This document shows positions 12,101 through 25,448 of a stretch of DNA of 64,000 nt, piece by piece. Within the stretch, counting starts at the first letter, position 1; each line of letters starts with the position of its first letter. The DNA comes from Ridgeia piscesae. Its lineage: Eukaryota > Annelida > Polychaeta > Sabellida > Siboglinidae. The notes under the pieces are model-generated. The model made no database searches and was not told the origin of the DNA. It saw only the letters and a list, made by a program, of their open reading frames with translations. The stretch lies in NCBI GenBank assembly GCA_025642075.2, contig JAODUO010001203.1, positions 5,001 through 69,000 of the forward strand, read 5' to 3'. Position numbers and translations under genes: made by a program.

Positions 12101-15100
12101 ATGGTAATGCCATATGGCAGTATTCTAAAATATCTTAAACACATTTTCAACAAACAATTACAAAATGAAGATTTTTCGGGTAACGTGAAAATTGTACGGG
12201 TAATCTCCATATTAAAAAAATGTATGATGCACAAAAATTCTCTATAACTACTAGCCAGTGTCTGTTTTACCTATACTAGCAAGTATATTCATAGTAGAGT
12301 AATGTATTTCTTGAATGTTAAAAACTGTACAATCGGCAGTATGGATTTAGAAGAGAAACACTCAACTATAATAGCAATATTAGAAATGGTTGAAGGATTA
12401 ACAACAGCAATGAATAACTCATGATCCTCAATAGCAGTTTTTACATATTTAAGATATACGGCATTTTACACTGTTGACAATAGCATTTTGTTACAGAAAT
12501 TAGAACATGCATTAGAATTGTAGTATAAACTTGGTTACATAGCCAACTGAACACCAGAAAACAGTATGTATCTATGAATTACACAAATTCAACTTACCAA
12601 AATATAACATGTGGTGTACCACAAGGTTCCATACTTGGTCCAATTTAATTTTGCCTATATTTTATGACGTGTAAAGTATCAACTGTTATGACACGTATAA
12701 TATTTGCTGATGGCACCAATCTCACAATTTGCAAAGGGAAATTTAAACAAATTTTAATTTTAAAGGGAACCAAAAGGGAAATATTAAGTGCTATGCACGT
12801 GAAAGAGCTAATACAAAGCAACCATTCTGAACGGTAATCACATTTTTAACGTCAGTGGTTTATTAGTAAAATAATTCCAAAGTGAATAATTTTACTGAAA
12901 TCATCGGCTTCATAGAGGCGTCCAGATGCGCCTCTTCCTGTTGTCTGACCGTGGTCTGACCACTCAGCACGCAAAACCCGGGCCTTAAAGTCACGTGTCC
13001 GATTGCGTGCGTAAATCTATCGCCGTTTAAACACAATGTTGTAAGATACGGAATTTCGAAGAAAAAATCCGTTCGGGGCGAATAGGATGTTTCTCCCGTA
13101 TATACTGGGTAAAGATCCCAGAAACGTCGGCGACGTCGAGTTTTCAAGTATGGAGCTGTGAAAACGATATTAGCGCGATATTTAATCACCGATAGTCGTC
13201 AAACGGGTTACCGGTCGAATCCTTCCTTCGCCGTAGCCAAGTCATAAAAGCGCGCAAAAAGGTTAGTAAATATTTTTAAAAGTCTTCTATATCTAAATTA
13301 TTTGAATTTTTATACCATTAGACACATTGCGATGTCTGTCGAGATGACTTATGAAATAGATATTGTTGTAAACGTCCACCACAGTTAACGTTCTAGAAGG
13401 TATGTCCCGGGATCATGGAGCCGCTAACTAGGACCTAGGTCCAAGCAAGTTAGGCCGTCCGATATTGTTATTCATTATTATTTGTTTTCTTTTATCCTAT
13501 TTTGAATGGTATATATCACGTTTGCATGAACAGAGGCATACAAAAATAAGGTAAAGCTACATGTCAATAGCACACACAAAAAACAGCTGAATGCAAGCCA
13601 GATCATAGACGTCATAGTCAATCCCCCCATGAACGATAATAACCCTTTGATATCACTCGCTAAATAACTTCAAAAGTACTGCCTTTCGAGTTTCGTAGCT
13701 ATGCATGCAGTTCCTATTTTAAAGGTTGACCGCTCTGAAAGTGCCAACATGACTGCTATTTTTTTCATAAAATTTTAAATTCAAAAAAAAAAAATAGCAT
13801 TGGAATGTTGTTTTCAATCATTCATGTTTTTGTTCAGTGAGAAAACCCAAATTCTTTGTGTGCTGTATCAGTTCAGATATTATAAACATTGATACTAGGA
13901 CATGTTACAGGCTTAAAAGTAAAGGATGAATAATTAGCTATGATGAGACATAACTTATGTACTGTAAAAAATCACTTTGCAAATTTAATATTTCCTTTAT
14001 TGGTAGTTTCTTGAAATTTTGGGGGACACACTGAGAAAAACAAGAAAAATATTAACAGATTAGCATAATATACTAGATGGAACGTGGACTTGTAGATATC
14101 CCACAAGATCACTTTATCCAATACAACACTAGATCTTCGGGTAAACATTCGGAAAACATTTGGAACCAGTTTCTTCTCCACCACAATGAGTGGAATTCTC
14201 TACCCTCAACCATTGTGTCGTGCAAATCACTAATGTAATTAAAAAAAAATTTATCCAATGGTTTAGCAAGTAAGTCAGATGATCCACCATGCACATTAAC
14301 GTGATGTCTCAATATAATTTTTGCCAGTTAACAATATCCCAAAGGGAGTGAGTACAATACAAATGTACTCAAGTAGAGTACTTTGAACATGAATGAGTAT
14401 GAGTACTCAGAAAAAAAATTTTAAAAATTTACTTTCCAAATATATGGTACGATTACTTTTGTAATCATGATTACTTTTCTAACAAAAAAGGCGACTTTCA
14501 TGGAATCCCTAGGTGTATTCTTGTTCTGTTGTTGTGTCACTAATTTTTAAAAATCAAACCTGATTACTGCTATCCACTTTTAAAGGTGTTATTATTATTA
14601 ATAATTAGACGACTTTCTCAGGTATTGGATAAATCATTTAACGCTGGATTAATAACTTAATTTATGGTTTCTGAATAAAAATCAAAATGAGGCATTTACA
14701 AATTTCAAATACACATGATCAAATACATTACAATAACAACACTTAAAAACCGGGGGGGCATATTCAAAAGAGTACCCAATTCAAATATGTAGTATATCAG
14801 ATGGGCCCAAGACATGGGGTCAAATCATTTGTTTTAAAATATTTAAATACTGTTTTAAATATTTGTATTTGATTTTGGGGGAAATTTAAAAAGTATTTGT
14901 ATTTAAATATTTTCCCTAAAGTTTTGACTTTTTCAAATTTTTTTTCAAATACATTGTCAATTTCAACATTTTTTTTGTCACATGTAATGCCTGCCAAACT
15001 GATTACCTTAATGCACTGCAACTTCACCCAACATTGTTAATTACTGATGAAGACAGGGTGGATTAATACCTAACAGTGACCATAGGTCAATATCCCCTTT

Positions 15101-18100
15101 TGTTCTTTTTTTTAGTCAGGCTTCAATTTGGCCCAGTTTATTCGGGTTTTTCCTGGCTGACTTTGAAGTTGAGCCTTCCTAAAATTAGAATGATTAGCAG
15201 TGTCTCTTCTGGGGGCCAACATAGGCATTATATTTTTATGGACCTCCTGGCTTAACATACAAACAAAAATTTTTGGTTTCGTCTTTCAGTCAGATGTCAC
15301 TGTGATGCAGTCAGAGAGGGGTTAGTACAATACGTACTCGGTACGATTACTTTAAAGAACATGCATGATTTCAGTACTCAGAAAACAAATTTAAAAAATT
15401 AATTAGATTACCAATATCTCAAGTCGATGCGATTACTTTAGAATGAAATGGTTCCCTTTCATGATTATTCATGAATATTCTGTTTCTAACAAAAAGGGCC
15501 CTTTTCATGGAATCCCTAGGTGTCATTCTTGTTGTGTTGTTTTGTCACTAATGTTCTAACTGATTATGTTATTTATTATTATTAAATTTAGACGACTTTC
15601 CCAGGTATTGGATGAATCTTTTTAATGCTGGATTAATAATTTAATTTAGGGTTTTCTGAATCAAATACAAATAAGGCTTTTAAAAAATTTCAAATAAAAT
15701 GATCAAATACATTACAATAACAACCCTTCAAAATCGGGGGGGCATATTCAAAAGAGTATCCAATTCAAATATGTAGAAAATTTTAGATGGGTCCTGAAAA
15801 TGGGGTCAAATATATTTGTATTTGAAAGTTTTTAAAATTACTTTTTTAAGTATAAATTTGTATTTGATTTTTTAGGAATTAAAAGTATTTGTATTTAAAT
15901 ACTTTCCAAAAAGTATTTGATTTTTTTTAAAATTTTTTTTTCAAATACATTGTCAGTATAAAATTTTTTTTTCACTGTCAATGAAATTTCCTGAAAACCT
16001 GATTACCTTAATACTGCAACTTCCCCTAAAAATTTAATTACTTATGAAGATTCCCCCATGGCCCTCCGGTGACCACAAGCCAGAGGATGGATGCCCAAAG
16101 GTCAATACCCCCTTTTGTTCTTTAGTCGGGCTTAAATTTTCACCAGGATTCGGGTTTTCCCTGGCTGACTTTGAAGTTGAGCCTTCCTCACAACACCCTT
16201 GGCAATGATTAGCAGTGTCTTTTCTGGGGTAACATAGGCATTATATTATTAGGACCCCCTGGCTTAACATACAAACACTATATTTTGGCCTTTACCTCTT
16301 TTCAGTAAATTTTTTCCTGTGATGCAGTTAGCAATAACAATACTCCCTAGCACTGGTCTGCCTGTCATCATAGGGCAAAACACTAATTATGCCTATAAAC
16401 TAGATGTCTCAATATATGTTTGCTTTTTTTTTTTACCTACATAGTAATACAAAATGAAAAGTATTTGAAAAATATTTGAAAAAGTTTTAATTATTAAAAA
16501 GTTTTTTAATTGTATTTGTAATCCCTCAAGAATATTTGTATTTAAATACATTTCAATGTATTTGACCCCAGAGTAGTTGTGGATTTAGACAGGTTTATTG
16601 TTTGCACTTAATTAAACATAATCGGCAGGGATTTAGCAGCTAATCGCCCAGACCTAGTCAGGGTGTTGGAAATATGACCAGTCATTCACACCAATACTGA
16701 CAGAGCAAACAGTACAGGTGGGGCTGTGGCCTGGCTTCAAAATTACAAAGCAAGATTTTAAAGGGATGCTTATCTCCTGCAGTGTTTCCCCAAGGGACTG
16801 TCACAATATAACTTGTATTTGCCAAAACCAGAGGGTGGGAGTGTTGTTTCTCTGGGAAGAAAAGGGTATTAATTAAAATCAATGAATATTTTTTAACTGA
16901 AATGCTCAACAGTAATAAAAAAATTAATACCTTGATTATTATTACATTTATTAGATTACTTCTAATATTGCCATTTTATCTGTCTAATATATTTCTTGCA
17001 ACTTTTCCCATATGAAAAATTTTAATCGTGAGAAGTAATCGTGAGTACAATTACTTTGGTAATGTCCTCGATACGGTACGTTTAAATTTTTTTCAATTAC
17101 GAGTACTCAAAAAGTACTCGTACTCGAGTACGAGTCCCGATTTACTCCATCTCTGCAATATACATTGTCATAGATATTCATGTTCGTTTAATATTTTGAG
17201 GTGCCAACATTTGTGTTTATTGGATAATATAAATTAAAGCACTTAATATAAGATAAAACATGACACAAACAATGTAGCGATAAATGTTATTGTCATTTTG
17301 TGAGAGGAATGTCATAGTGGAGTGAAATGTTTGTAAGACGCAGTATTATTTTACCAATTATGTATTCAATACAACATTTACCAACATTAGGAAATTGCAT
17401 GACTGAGCACTGTCCATAGTGCATAAACACTAAGTGATCATGTAATCAGTTATCAAACCTTAGTTTATGTAATATGTATCACCACACAAACATACACACA
17501 TCTCTATTCAATGAAGACAGCAGCTGGAGCAGCATCACCATCTATCTATCTGTGCAATAATAAAGGCAACTCAGTATCTGTCACTCCTGTCAGCTGTCAA
17601 ATTAAGATCTTGGTGAGTATGTCATCTGCCAGAAAACTTCTGTACTCTATCCATGACCCCCACCCTTACAGCCCCAAATTTGCTTTCTTGATAAATTTAT
17701 CTAGCCTAATCCTGTCCTGGTTGTTGATATTGTCACTTCCAACACACTGCACCAAAATTTAAAAGGGCACTATTACACTGTAACAAAATGTTTTATTTGG
17801 GGAGATTGAATGATCTTTTTTTATATAAAAACATAGTAAAATTTAAACAGTCAATATTTTTAAACACTTTCATGTCCTGTTTATTTATAGGGATGAAACC
17901 ATGGCTCTAACAAAACGTCCGGCCAAAAGCGAACCCTGACAACATGGCTGTTTTCTGGTCAGGGCGAAGCAATTGGAGCTGCAGAAGACACTACAGCTGT
18001 TTTTTACCTGCAGATCCACCAGCCCATGGCAGACAGAAAGAAAGAATGGTGAATTACATCTTTGTCAGAACCCCCTGGCCGCTGCCCACAATGACTGTCC

Positions 18101-21100
18101 ATGTCGGAATTGCAGTCCTTGGTAAGATATGCCCAAAACTAATGAAACAAGATCTGCTGGTGTCAAGAGTCAGTTGATTTGTTCTTTAAACAATCCAACT
18201 GCTTATTTACAAATCAACTGATCATTTGTAAGGGCAGCAGTCAACAAGTGCTGAGTGTTATCCCATATCTTGTTCTCCGCTGAGAGCACAGAAGTTCCAT
18301 CTTATGGCTGGTATACACTTGTTGACTCTCTGTCCCCTTTGACCAAACCTGCCATGGATCCACCAAAGGAAAACTCTCTGTTTTCCATTTGGGCAACCCG
18401 AAATAAAATAAGGCCTAAATAAATATATAAAATATGTACGTGGCGCAGTGGTTTAAAGCTTTGGACTCGGGTTCAGACCCCAACTACGAAACGAAACCAT
18501 GTGGGGGCTGTGTCGAACCTTGGGCAAAAATGTTCACCCTCATTGCTCCCAAATTTACTCAACTGTGTAAACAAGTAACTGGCTATAGAAGATGGTGGAT
18601 ATTTGTACACAAACCGTCTAGATTAATTAATTACAGCTTGGCTGGATGCTTCACACAGCCATGAGATGGTGTTTAATTAAGTAGGTCAGCCAGGGAGTAA
18701 AGTGTAAAGCACTTTGACAAGGACAATGCTAAGCAGACATTGGGTCAAATACATTGACATTTATTTAAATACAAATACTCTTGAGGGATCCAAAAAACCT
18801 TTTTTTTCCTAAAAAATCAATTACAGATACTTAAAAAGTATTTAAATACTTTCAAATACAAATGTATTTGCCCCCCTGTTTGACGATTGGATACCCATAT
18901 ATAAGAACTGTGTTGACAGGTTATGAAAATGGAGGTAACTCAATCTATTATCATTGTAGAATACATGTTGTGTTTTTATAAAATCATTGGGAAAGTTTTT
19001 TTTGTTCTGACATAGTGGACAACTGGGCATGCTACTCAAAAAATTTTTAGAATGATCCTAAATCAGTTACTGTTAAACATTAATTGTTGGGTATATTTCT
19101 ACCATAGAAAAAGTGTGGTGTTTTCATTGTATGAAATATCATTTTTTATTATATAAATGTTGTATCATGTTAGTTTGCTTGGTGTTCTGGTTGCTCTAAT
19201 GTTATTTTCATTGTCAATAAATTGTAGGGAACACATTTCCTGTTTATAATACATGAACATATACTTACATTTTTGTTGGCAGATACATGTGAAAGTTTTC
19301 TAACCGGTTAAAATTTGGAAGCACTGTCTGCTCCAAACACAGAATATAAAATCCATGGCCATTTGTAATATATCATGGCACACTGAAACAGAACCAGATG
19401 TTTAAATTAGTTTTTTATGAATTAGAAATATTAGTAGCACAAAAAGTGGAACCTGACGGCTACTATTATGGTTACCTGCCACTATTATGGTTACCTCAAC
19501 AACAAAGTTACATTGCAATTAAGATCCGCAGAATATACATAAATATATCCAATATGTTATAGTTTTTGAAAATTTGTTCTGCTAGTTGTGTTACTTTTAC
19601 CCAGTTCAAATTTTTTATTTAATAGAGACATTTCCCCTGTACATATATTTCAGCTAAAAAACAACTATTATTCAGCATGGAAATCGATTTTATAAAGGGA
19701 AAATGGGTGGTTATTTTTTTTTTTATTTAGCCCTCCAGAATTATGCTCCAAACTTTCCCTTTAAATATACCATGCCTATTAAAAGAACAATCAATATTGA
19801 CACCACATAGTTAGATAATTAATCTTTCCCCTATATGGCTATAGTTCCACTGGTGTGTTCTATTTATATCTATGATTGACAACATCTGTTTCATAGCCGC
19901 ACAGGGCATGCTATATCAAAAAACAAAAACATGCCACAGTCGCTACTGTTAATATAATAATGTCCAAATATTTGAAAAACAACAATTAATCTGCATTTTT
20001 GTCACAGTTGTGGACAATTTGGAAATAGATTCCTTAAAACAGTTTTAAGCTAGGGCGAAGGACCGAGCCTGTCACTCTGTGTGGGTGTCAGGCTGACATA
20101 AATCCCGGCCGGCCATGACCCCATATGGTATTTGTTTCAAATTGGGAAACCTCACGTTGTGTATAACATATCCGACACTACACCATTTATTTGGAGAATA
20201 ATACACGGCATGGCTGTGACTAAGAAGAAACTCGCCGAATCCCGGGATGGGAAGCGAGGCCATCAAAATACCTGTCAGTGTTTCGAAGTTTCAGCGAGTT
20301 TCGACCACTTGTCAATGTCGCCTCGGCTTGTTACTGCCTCTGCATTTTGGCTTCCGGCGGGTCTTCTTTACCAGGTTTTCCCGCGCGTTATTTCTATCTT
20401 GAAAATGTTGGCCCTTATCGTTGCAACCGAAATTCAGCTATTTCTGAACGAAAATCATGTTGCTTCCCCACCGGGGACACGAAGCGGATGTAAACATCGC
20501 GACGCGCCACCTGGGAATTTTTTTAAAGGAATTTTAAATACAGAGTTGCCCGATCTGAGCCTCAATGCGCCAAACATTAGCCACGTCACACATCAGTCAA
20601 AATGGCGCGACTTACGAACTTTGATAGAAAAGGTGTTCAGATTTTTTTTACTAATAAACCACTGACTTTAAAAATGTGATTACCATTCAGAAAATTGTTT
20701 TTTAATCTTTAGGTTGGAATTTTCCCTTTTTTTTAAAGAATTAAAAGTAAAAATTTAAAATGGCTCATAATGTGTCAACCATCTGTAAAATATTCATGTA
20801 TTATATACTCTGTAACTCATCATGCCTAAAATGTGCTTAATTACTGCTATGAAATGTGGGGAAATACATATGAGAACAAGATACCACCGTTATATGTTAC
20901 AGAAAAAAAACCAATAACTATATGTAAACATGAAGGGTAGTTGTCACAAGCAAGACCTATCATTAGTTATTTTAAACTGTGTATACGATATGATTGATTT
21001 AAGGGTGTGTAACTGTAATTTTCTAGTCAAAATTGTGTTTAACAAGAAATTAGTTTAGAAACCTACACAAAAATACAAATAATAAGTATTTAGTTTCTTG

Positions 21101-24100
21101 CATTTCCTTTCAAGATAGTGTTTCTTATGGAATATATACACAGCAAATAGATGCTGTGTATAGATTCAGGTTTATGTGTTACTTAAACATTCACCTTGTA
21201 CAGTACATGCACGCTGTATGTCATTATTCGTTGAATAAATTAAATTCAATGTCTACATTCATAATTACATGACAAAATTGCACTATGCTATGTCACATCT
21301 GGCACGGTTGCATAGTGTTGGAATCATAGACCTCTAAATTCAGTTAATTCCTCCGGGTAGATAACAATTCTAAATCGCTTTGAGCTGTCTTAATAACGTG
21401 ATGCAGCACTATAAGAAGTTTTTAAAGTGTCACACATTTATATAACACAGATTTCTGTCAAATGACCCTTATATGCACTGTTGTAGACATAATATTAAAT
21501 GCCACTGAACTGCATAAGCACGAATTTGGGAGAGGCAACGTTACAAGTCTATGACTGGATGTGGGAAATGTGACCCCACCAATTTCCTCCGGCACAACCG
21601 ATAAATTACGGCCGCTCCCTTACAAGTCAAAATGTGAGACTTATTACAGTGTAACATATTTATATTTCAGTAGTATAAATAACATTTGCGTTATCTTAGC
21701 AATGGTCGGAAAATTACTATTAATTTATTGCGTACAATATAAGCTGTAATACATGCACGGATGCTAATGATGATGATAGTTGTTAAAAACAGTTCACTGC
21801 GAAGTAGTATATTCCCATCGTTTTTCATCAAAAATAACCACGTCACAACTGCGAAGGTCTTCGTCCATCATCGTTTTATAGTCGGAAGTTGATATTGGTT
21901 ATAAATAGTTGCAAGTTTGTTATCTTCGTCAACCAGAGAGTTCCATCTGGCCACTTCCGAATTTGAATAAAACTGGGTCATCGCGTCAAACGAGCTCTTT
22001 CATTAGCTCGCCGTTGAGCATATGCTCAAGGTGGCATACTCAGTTGAGTACGTACTGAAGACGTTTTATAACTACCGTGAGCACGCATTCTCAGCTGAGC
22101 ATGAGATCTGAGTCTGAGCATGGAGTTGAGCATGAGCGCCGAGTACGGTTTTATAACCTCAGGCCCTAGTCACAACTGTTGTTATGCAATTCTGGATGTG
22201 CAATTGTTTGCTATTTTGAAAAAGTAGATTACAATAGTCTACTAGTCTAATCTACCAGTGACTAGTGCAGTTGCAATAGTTTTCAAAACACAAAAAGGCA
22301 AATACTGACGAATTCGCCATAGAGAATTAATTTGATAATAACACGTTCGACAAATCTAAGAATATTTTGTCTAAAATTAGAGTTGTCATAAAAAATACTC
22401 CATGACATGTTGACTAAGTAATATAAACATTCCTAATTTTTCATGCCTCTGTGCACCAGTGATAATAAACCCTGTCTTAGTTGCATAGAAGGTTTAATCT
22501 ACTTTCAGTAGACAAGGGTATAAAATCTGTGTATCGTCTGCATAAAGATGGTGACTGAAATGATGGTACACTAATAACTGAACTCAATGGAGTTGTGTCC
22601 AGTATAAAAAGTTAGTCTTAAAACAACCCTGAGAAACACCACATGTAATATTAAGTGGTGAAGAAAAACAATCCCAATGAGATTAAAGCCCACTTAAAGT
22701 TGTATTGGAGACTGCCACACACTGGAAGGCATAGTTAATTGATATTCCATCTGTGGCAGACCAGTGGCAGCTGCTTCTGCAGATTTTAATTAAGCTTTAT
22801 CTTTAGAACTGTTGATTTTCTGTAAATACAAGTTAAGTTTGTTTTGATGCTTATTTAACATGTGACTGTAGGTGAGAAACATATAAAATTAAAATTCTAA
22901 ACAAATATGTAATGAAATATTGTGCACTTGGTTGATATCAACTGCATTCTGATCACTGGACTGGCTGCGTGGAATGGAAGTACAGACATTTTATCTTGAC
23001 TAAAACCAGTAATGACCAGTCCAGTCCGGTCACTGCATTCACACAATTTGGCTATGTTTCTGATCATACAGTATTACCATATGGATAACCAGAGAAAATG
23101 TCAATTAGTGACTATGATTACCAAAACAGATTTCATTAATTTCAAATTCACTGTAGTCCAAAGTGCTTCAGGGGCTGTTCGTCCATGTTTATTTTGGTGT
23201 TTTACTAAAGTGTGTTTTAAGTCGTCACGTTGTAAGTTTACGGTAATCGTTAAAATGTAGAAGCACAGTGGGCAGCTTCAGACTCTTGACTAACAGAACC
23301 TGGCTTCAAATCCTGTACATTATTCCAGGTCAGTCAGCTGTTTGAAGGAGTACCAGGCTATAGACAAAGTGTCCTTGCTGACATTAACGTGAAATAATAT
23401 TTGGAAGTGTTGACCCCATATCTGATGGAAATCTGCACAGATTAACTACATGTACTACTTCAAGACTGCTGTTGTAGGCTCAAGTTTATTACATTTTAAG
23501 ATTTTCATTGGCAGGTTATATACGTTTTAAGAGAGTAATCAGTCTGATTGCACTAAGTAAGAATTGTTAATTATAGCAAAACACTTAGCTAATCATATAT
23601 TTGTTGTAATGACTTGTGTTGACTAAGATTAAGAATGATTATGTTGAACAGGAAGCCACGTCTTAATGCACAACTGGTAGCTCAGCAAGTAGCCCAGCAG
23701 TTTGCACCTCCACCGAAGAAGGAAAGACCACCACAACGGAGGGATAAACACAACACTTCAACATCAGATATACCCACTGTACACAGCAACAAGAAAAATA
23801 GGTGAGTAAGGTTACCATTATTGATTTAGTTAAACTTTAAAAAGGTAACTTCTTATGTAGCGCAGTATCCAGTCCTCAGGACTGCTCAAAGCACTTTACA
23901 CTTTACTTCCCTGCCAGACCTTTTCAATCAGACACCATCTCGGCTTCTCTGGGAAGCATTCAGCCATATGCTACAATTAATATACAAAGACTGCTCGTAC
24001 ACATCCACCACTGTCTACAGCCAGTTACTCATTTATACAGCTAAGTGAACTGAAGCAATGTAGAGTGAAAAACTTGCCCAAGGTTTTAACACCACAGCAC

Positions 24101-25377
24101 AGGATTCAAAGCCGGGTTCTCTTAGTCGAGAGTCCGAAGCTCTACCCCTGAGCCACTGTACTTATACCATTCATGGAGAAGATCAAAATCAAACTTTCCC
24201 AATGAGATTATCAGTTACAATTATTTTGCGTGATGAGAATGATAATAATGTATTTAATTAACTATTGTGACTGCTAAATTGTAACTCCAGGCCTGTTAAA
24301 TGGGGGATGAACAAAAAGCAGATTTGCAAAAGAAAAAGAACACTAATTATGACACCTGTTTCCCAGAATAACCTTGTTGAGGAAACACATGATTTAAACT
24401 GCATAGACACTGTCTTTGAAAGGAAAAGTCTGACATAATCAATGCCTACTCTTCCCAGTTCCAGCTTTGAAGTCTATATGTGTTGACAAAAACTTGACAT
24501 CAAATTCATGCAAAGGATATTTTACGGACAGTTGGGAGTATTGCTATATAGGCAATGGTGTTTAATGATCGAGAAAAGTTGGACAATGAAGGTGCTAGTC
24601 AAACATTACCAAGCAATTAATCAGTGGATGAAACTGATGAATGGGAAGTCAATTAGGCTTGTCCTACTGCCTTGTGTGAAATATCTGCTGGCAGGTACAA
24701 CTGAAATTGTCCAGATAACAATCACACTGTCTCAGTGTCACATGCTAAGCAAATAGAGATAGCCACAAAAGAAGCCAAGCCAAGAAAACAGTCTAAAGTG
24801 TAACCAGTTAAGGGTCCATAGATTATCATTATAAACATAAGCTCAGTGGAGACTGACAACACTTGTAGATTATAACCAGAATGTGACAACCATCATTTAT
24901 ATAAATGTTGTAAAATTAAATATATAAATATATTATACCCAGCCAGTACTATCCAGTAGCCACTCAGTGTTTTTCATATGTTCTTCCTAGCAACATAATC
25001 AGTTTGTAACACCTTGCCTGTATTGGTGTTTAAACACTGGTTGATGCATTGAAATATTTTGAGTTAATTGTTTTACCTTATTTCTGCATGCTTCATTACG
25101 CTATGTGTCAGTGAGTCAAAACTTAATTTGCTGATCTAGTGTTTCAACAAAATTATTTTGTGACCTTATCTCCTGTAACTTTTACATACCCAAAATAAGT
25201 ATTTTGTTATTCCTGTCAATCCTATGACCATATTTCTGCTATTGACTATTGAAAATAATCACAATTATTTCCTTATCATAGGTATTTATAGTTCCTGTAG
25301 TATGTACTATAATTATAATAAATATTACAATTTGGTAATTTATTATTAATTTAATGTAATATGTTATTTTCTTTAAC

Positions 25378-25448
<71 letters not shown>

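Larger units (their letters stand above)
11172..22166. mobile_element. Inverted-end pair, PIF/Harbinger-like, with nested insertions
   Basis: The left end reads GGGCCGAGGTTATAAAACCG and continues TACTC. The right end, reverse complemented, reads GGGCCTGAGGTTATAAAACC then GTACTC, one inserted base apart. Both ends are followed inward by many ACTCA/GCTCA sub-repeats (11195-11360 and 22020-22140). Flanking triplets are CAG and TAG, not an exact duplication. The 11-kb span is long for the superfamily but contains LINE, SINE and tandem-repeat material that probably inserted later. A transposase-like remnant sits inside the left end. It could also be two separate solo copies in opposite orientation. 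Confidence 0.5.

Noticed and set aside
12863..13189. 108-codon minus ORF
   Set aside because: Arises in a CpG-rich patch; no recognisable motif or splice context.
17944..18177. 77-codon ORF, GC-richer than surroundings
   Set aside because: No recognised motif; the repeats on both sides suggest intronic DNA.
20132..20665. 177-codon ORF
   Set aside because: Longest non-repeat ORF outside LINEs in this intron, but no domain, no splice support, and lies in CpG-rich DNA where stops are rarer.
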